Assembly: GCA_002371215.1 (NCBI GenBank)
Contig: DFGL01000022.1
Span: 98,379-162,378, forward strand
DNA: 64,000 bases
Source: Ruminococcaceae bacterium UBA3751
GTDB lineage: Bacteria; Bacillota; Clostridia; Oscillospirales; Acutalibacteraceae
Reading direction: 5' to 3'
Shown: piece after piece, positions 62,601 through 64,000 of the stretch
Numbering within the stretch: the first letter of the stretch is position 1
Layout: the number at the start of each line of letters is the position of its first letter
Notes under the pieces: model-generated
What the model was told of the DNA's origin: nothing
What the model saw: only the letters and a program-made list of their open reading frames with translations
Database searches by the model: none
Made by a program: the position numbers and the translations under genes

Positions 62601-63410
62601 CAGTCCGTAAAGCGGAGAAAGGTTTGAAGTATCGTCATAATCCCACATATCGCCCGTGCCGGAAAGCGTAAGCGTTTCACCGTCAAAAAAATATGAAACA
62701 TTATCGCCGCACTTGCCCGACCGACAGTTATAATGCCAGGCGGCGTCTGTGAATCTTTTGTTCTCCGAGCTGCTGATTGTCATATTGCTTCTGTCAGCTT
62801 CGCTTCCGTAATAATAAACGTCGGTCAGGGATTCGCAGACTTCAAAAGCCTTTTCCCCGACGCTCGTAACACTCTTGGGAATAACAACGGATTCTAAATC
62901 ATCGCAAATAAAGAATGTACCAGACTCTATACTTGTTACTCCGTCCGGAATGGTTATGCTCTTCAGCGAATGCCAGTTGGAAAACGCACCGGCGCCAATA
63001 CTTGTTACACTGCTCGGAATAGTAATATTCTCTATTTTACTGAAAAAAGCCGTTGCGCTGCGACCGATACGCGATAAGCCATCGGGGAGCGATATGCTTT
63101 CGACATTATAGCAAAAACAGAACAGGTGTTCACCCAAGCCCGTAATACCGCTTTCAACATTGATAGTTTTAATATCGCTGTTTTCATAGAACGGGGAATT
63201 ACCATGCGGTTGTGCATCAAAATCAAAAGTATAATCCCATGTGTCGCCCGTGCCGCTTAAGGTAAGCGCGCCGCTTGCGCTGTCAAAGCTCCAGTAAACG
63301 TCGTCGCCGCACTGCCCGCTTGAATCAAGCGCAAACGCGGAAAACGGCATTACCGAAAAAGCGGAAAACGCCATTAACAATGATAATAAGATTGATAAAG
63401 ATTTTTTCAT
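59646..63410 (-). CDS. BspA-like leucine-rich-repeat surface protein
   Basis: 1,254 residues. Signal peptide about 1-27 (AFSAFA). Two copies of an opening unit SG(Q/K)CGDxVxxxFD...LTLSGTGDxWDY (about 30-60 and 230-260) each precede LRR_5 repeats (ITIPSSVTSIGAGAFS and similar). Ig-like domains follow (about 350-560), then MBG-like repeats (about 600-830), two Cys-pair modules (GHNYAKTVTAPTCTENGYTT, CSRCG, CTVCG; about 850-1010), and a lysine-rich tail with an FN3/Big_2-like domain to 1254. No sorting signal. BspA proteins are adhesins in gut bacteria and trichomonads. Confidence 0.9.
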   Translation of the reverse strand: MKKSLSILLSLLMAFSAFSVMPFSAFALDSSGQCGDDVYWSFDSASGALTLSGTGDTWDYTFDFDAQPHGNSPFYENSDIKTINVESGITGLGEHLFCFCYNVESISLPDGLSRIGRSATAFFSKIENITIPSSVTSIGAGAFSNWHSLKSITIPDGVTSIESGTFFICDDLESVVIPKSVTSVGEKAFEVCESLTDVYYYGSEADRSNMTISSSENKRFTDAAWHYNCRSGKCGDNVSYFFDGETLTLSGTGDMWDYDDTSNLSPLYGLEGVDKIVVSKGITGIGEFAFYNTSAKLAVLPDTVTTVSEGAFYNSPYLATVVTDQNLETVEYQAFYSCNSLSDIYVQGNNNLTGPDVDNSDDANDPFINAAVNYIVAGKFGDDIIILSNEAGGDDSEVVTVMVSGDKRGEKLRLTVGSDAFDGDADITGYNSVLDYSSAVQDIGHITPGEHAVTASYTDSNNKEYSVSGLITFGKWFPHIEVEDVEVLFGQDAEVIMSGEEDMTGEAEFTFDGNVYTAPVKDGKAIITFSGISIGEYPITAEYSGDDNYLSETVTAKITVKALNIVTPKTATIVYGEAAPTEVEVSYTDGYGNDIAGLPEKLPCTSSYTQYGNVGEYTISLDADKIEQQGIFDAYEQAGYGFSEFDFTATSVLTVTKAPLTITANKQEYTYNGLNQGPGDTAYEDAQEIAELITAEGLKGTDAVTSIIVDGQGKNADTYELVPKSATVNGKTEVQSNYSITYVNGVLKINPKPLNITVFGQETYARYNGTEQSYTGTVLCTNDPEFDYSKFSYTGNTTVKGTNAGDYEITPVAANCVYSDSNYKINWSVDSPIRLTITQCALDITADNKETNHGSDLAELTYTIDNLHSCYYNEDELNISISTNADKNKPGNYDIILSCEDNPNYAVRTFNGTYTVGNSPHTWSDVTYEWTDTSCVTASRKCVYCDEAESETVATTFNATPATCTEKGRTTYTATFTNSVFETQTKTVFTDALGHNYAKTVTAPTCTENGYTTYTCSRCGDTYVFDYTDALGHKYGEEGEERYTCTVCGAVDETLKKACAEKDKAEFAASVTVTPGDDGATIAWKKAPEAKRYVIYAAYCGKNKYKKIKTVKGNITSFKLTKLSGRKINTKKNLKVYIVAQKKANGKWVKLFKTPTFHTAGKNSKYTNVKKIKVKKAKFNLKQGNTAKIKASLVLENKKKKPINHVKKLRYMSTNTAVVKVTKSGKLKAVGKGTATVYVYSNNGTAKAIKVTVK

Positions 63411-63451
63411 AAAATCACTCCAAAAATATAATAGGGGAATTTGCTGATTTT

Positions 63452-63480
63452 AATATATCACAAATACAAGTAATTGTAAA
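63452..63480 (-). promoter_or_regulatory. Promoter of the LRR gene
   Basis: TTTACA (complement of 63475-63480), 17 nt, TATATT (complement of 63452-63457). Confidence 0.68.
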
Positions 63481-63488
63481 CATTTAAA

Positions 63489-63509
63489 GGGAGCTACTGA
63501 AACCCTCCC
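63489..63509 (-). terminator. Weak terminator behind the surface-protein relic
   Basis: GGGAG (63489-63493) pairs with CTCCC (63505-63509), then TTTAAATGTTT on the minus strand, directly downstream of the relic stop codon. Confidence 0.4.
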
Positions 63510-63515
63510 ACATAT

Positions 63516-63548
63516 TTATTTAACCTTTACTTTGATTGTTTCGTTTCA
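63516..63548 (-). pseudogene. C-terminal relic of a Lys-rich surface-protein gene
   Basis: Minus-strand codons NETIKVKVK and stop, preceded by a stop. The nucleotide sequence closely follows the end of the LRR gene (AIKVTVK) and resembles the end of the giant secreted protein gene (KIKVK). Only the last nine codons and a hairpin survive. Confidence 0.5.
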
Positions 63549-63803
63549 AATCCCGCGGCAAAAAGAAAAACAGCACCTTGTGGTGCTGTTCCCTTTTTGG
63601 TGACCCGGACGGGATTTTCTTCCGTCCCCTGCGGCTTGCGCCGCGTGACCCGGACGGGATTTTCTTCTCAACAACGAAAAGGTCCACCGGACCTTTTCTC
63701 CCGATGAGCTGCGTCCTGCGGACTGGCTAATCGGTGTTTCGTTTCAAATCCCATCCTGCCCAAATGACTAAATAAAAACAGACACCGTAAAGGTGTCTGT
63801 TTT
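63537..63803. repeat. Duplicated tRNA-Glu 3' ends and terminators
   Basis: The 18-nt GTGACCCGGACGGGATTT of the tRNA-Glu 3' end recurs at 63599-63617 and 63645-63663, the first copy next to a terminator-type hairpin (AACAGCACC/GGTGCTGTT, 63570-63591). A perfect 18-nt direct repeat TGTTTCGTTTCAAATCCC lies at 63537-63554 and 63735-63752, both times before a hairpin. Confidence 0.75.
63777..63803 (-). terminator. Terminator of the tRNA-Asn/Glu operon
   Basis: AACAGACACC pairs with GGTGTCTGTT, five nt after the tRNA-Glu CCA end, followed on the minus strand by TTTATTTAG. Confidence 0.85.
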
Positions 63804-63807
63804 CATT

Positions 63808-63882
63808 TGGTGACCCGGACGGGATTTGAACCCGTGTTACCGCCGTGAAAGGGCGATGTCTCAACCTCTTGACCACCGGGCC
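63808..63882 (-). tRNA. tRNA-Glu(TTC)
   Basis: Acceptor GGCCCGG/CCGGGTC, D-arm, anticodon loop CTTTCAC giving TTC, T-arm ACGGGTTCAAATCCCGT, encoded CCA. Five nt after tRNA-Asn on the same strand. Confidence 0.95.
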
Positions 63883-63887
63883 TTAAG

Positions 63888-63959
63888 CTCCCCGAGCTGG
63901 GCTCGAACCAGCAACCCTTCGGTTAACAGCCGAATGCTCTACCATTGAGCTATCGAGGA
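63888..63959 (-). tRNA. tRNA-Asn(GTT)
   Basis: Acceptor TCCTCGA/TCGGGGA, D-arm AGCTCAATGGTAGAGC, anticodon loop CTGTTAA giving GTT, T-arm CTGGTTCGAGCCCAG. CCA is not encoded, unlike the neighbouring tRNA-Glu. Confidence 0.94.
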
Positions 63960-64000
63960 AAAATGAGAATTGCAATTCGAGTAAGCATTGATCCGTGGGG

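Overview
The window looks like a chromosomal segment of a gut- or rumen-type anaerobic Clostridia, probably Oscillospiraceae/Ruminococcaceae. This is inference from gene content: desulfoferrodoxin, a plant or host glycan CAZyme locus (GH130, GH5, GH127, GH30), BspA-like leucine-rich-repeat surface proteins with lysine-rich C-termini, a TagF-type teichoic-acid polymerase domain, strong AGGAGG-type ribosome sites and SigA-like promoters that mostly have a 17-nt spacer. No rRNA, CRISPR array, prophage or transposase was found. tRNAs seen are Gln(CTG), Glu(TTC) and Asn(GTT).

Layout. 1-9.7 kb is housekeeping: a DUF2974 lipase-like protein, phosphoglucomutase with a 31-residue membrane peptide behind it, YifB/ComM, an LUD protein, superoxide reductase, a cation-efflux protein, a GH30 hydrolase and a HAD phosphatase. 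9.8-12.1 kb is an arsenic-type islet (ArsR, CSCS permease, CxxC thioredoxin-like protein) enclosed by 36-nt imperfect inverted repeats and holding a MITE-like repeat and gene debris. 12.1-16.2 kb has a membrane protein, an acyl-CoA synthetase, a QQxPD-repeat surface protein and a DnaQ-like exonuclease. 16.2-28.4 kb is a minus-strand carbohydrate locus: GH130 phosphorylase, GH5, patatin, Gfo/Idh/MocA oxidoreductase, HAD phosphatase, GH127, GPH symporter, a GH38/57-like giant and an alpha/beta hydrolase.

28.5-34.6 kb carries a hemolysin-III protein, a three-gene cell-wall polymer operon (glycosyltransferase-like, GT2-TagF fusion, acyltransferase) and a small C39-like peptidase. 34.7-39.4 kb is a tight operon of a KDG-kinase-like PfkB protein, 6-phosphogluconate dehydrogenase, a HAD phosphatase and a LarA-family nickel racemase homologue, perhaps a sugar-acid epimerisation route. 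39.4-42.3 kb has a collapsed nitroreductase gene, an AIM24 protein, a small secreted protein and an orphan TrpB. 42.4-50.8 kb has a two-component system followed by a 1,891-residue secreted protein. 51-59.5 kb contains tRNA-Gln, a histone-tail-like membrane protein, YdcF, a metallophosphoesterase, a second GPH symporter, an EEP nuclease, an anti-sigma-like ATPase with a stump of a STAS gene, a nucleosidase-like protein and an AGCS amino-acid symporter. 59.6-63.4 kb is an LRR surface protein. The last 0.6 kb is a tRNA-Asn/Glu pair with duplicated tRNA-Glu 3' ends and a relic C-terminus of a lost surface-protein gene.

Recurring themes are interspersed AT-rich mosaic repeats at operon ends, several genes reduced to stumps by internal deletion (nitroreductase, STAS, surface protein), and two multi-gene segments enclosed by inverted repeats (7.3-9.7 kb and 9.8-12.1 kb). 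The best candidates for something undescribed are the inverted-repeat-bounded islets, the kinase/dehydrogenase/LarA operon and the family of lysine-rich-tailed surface proteins.
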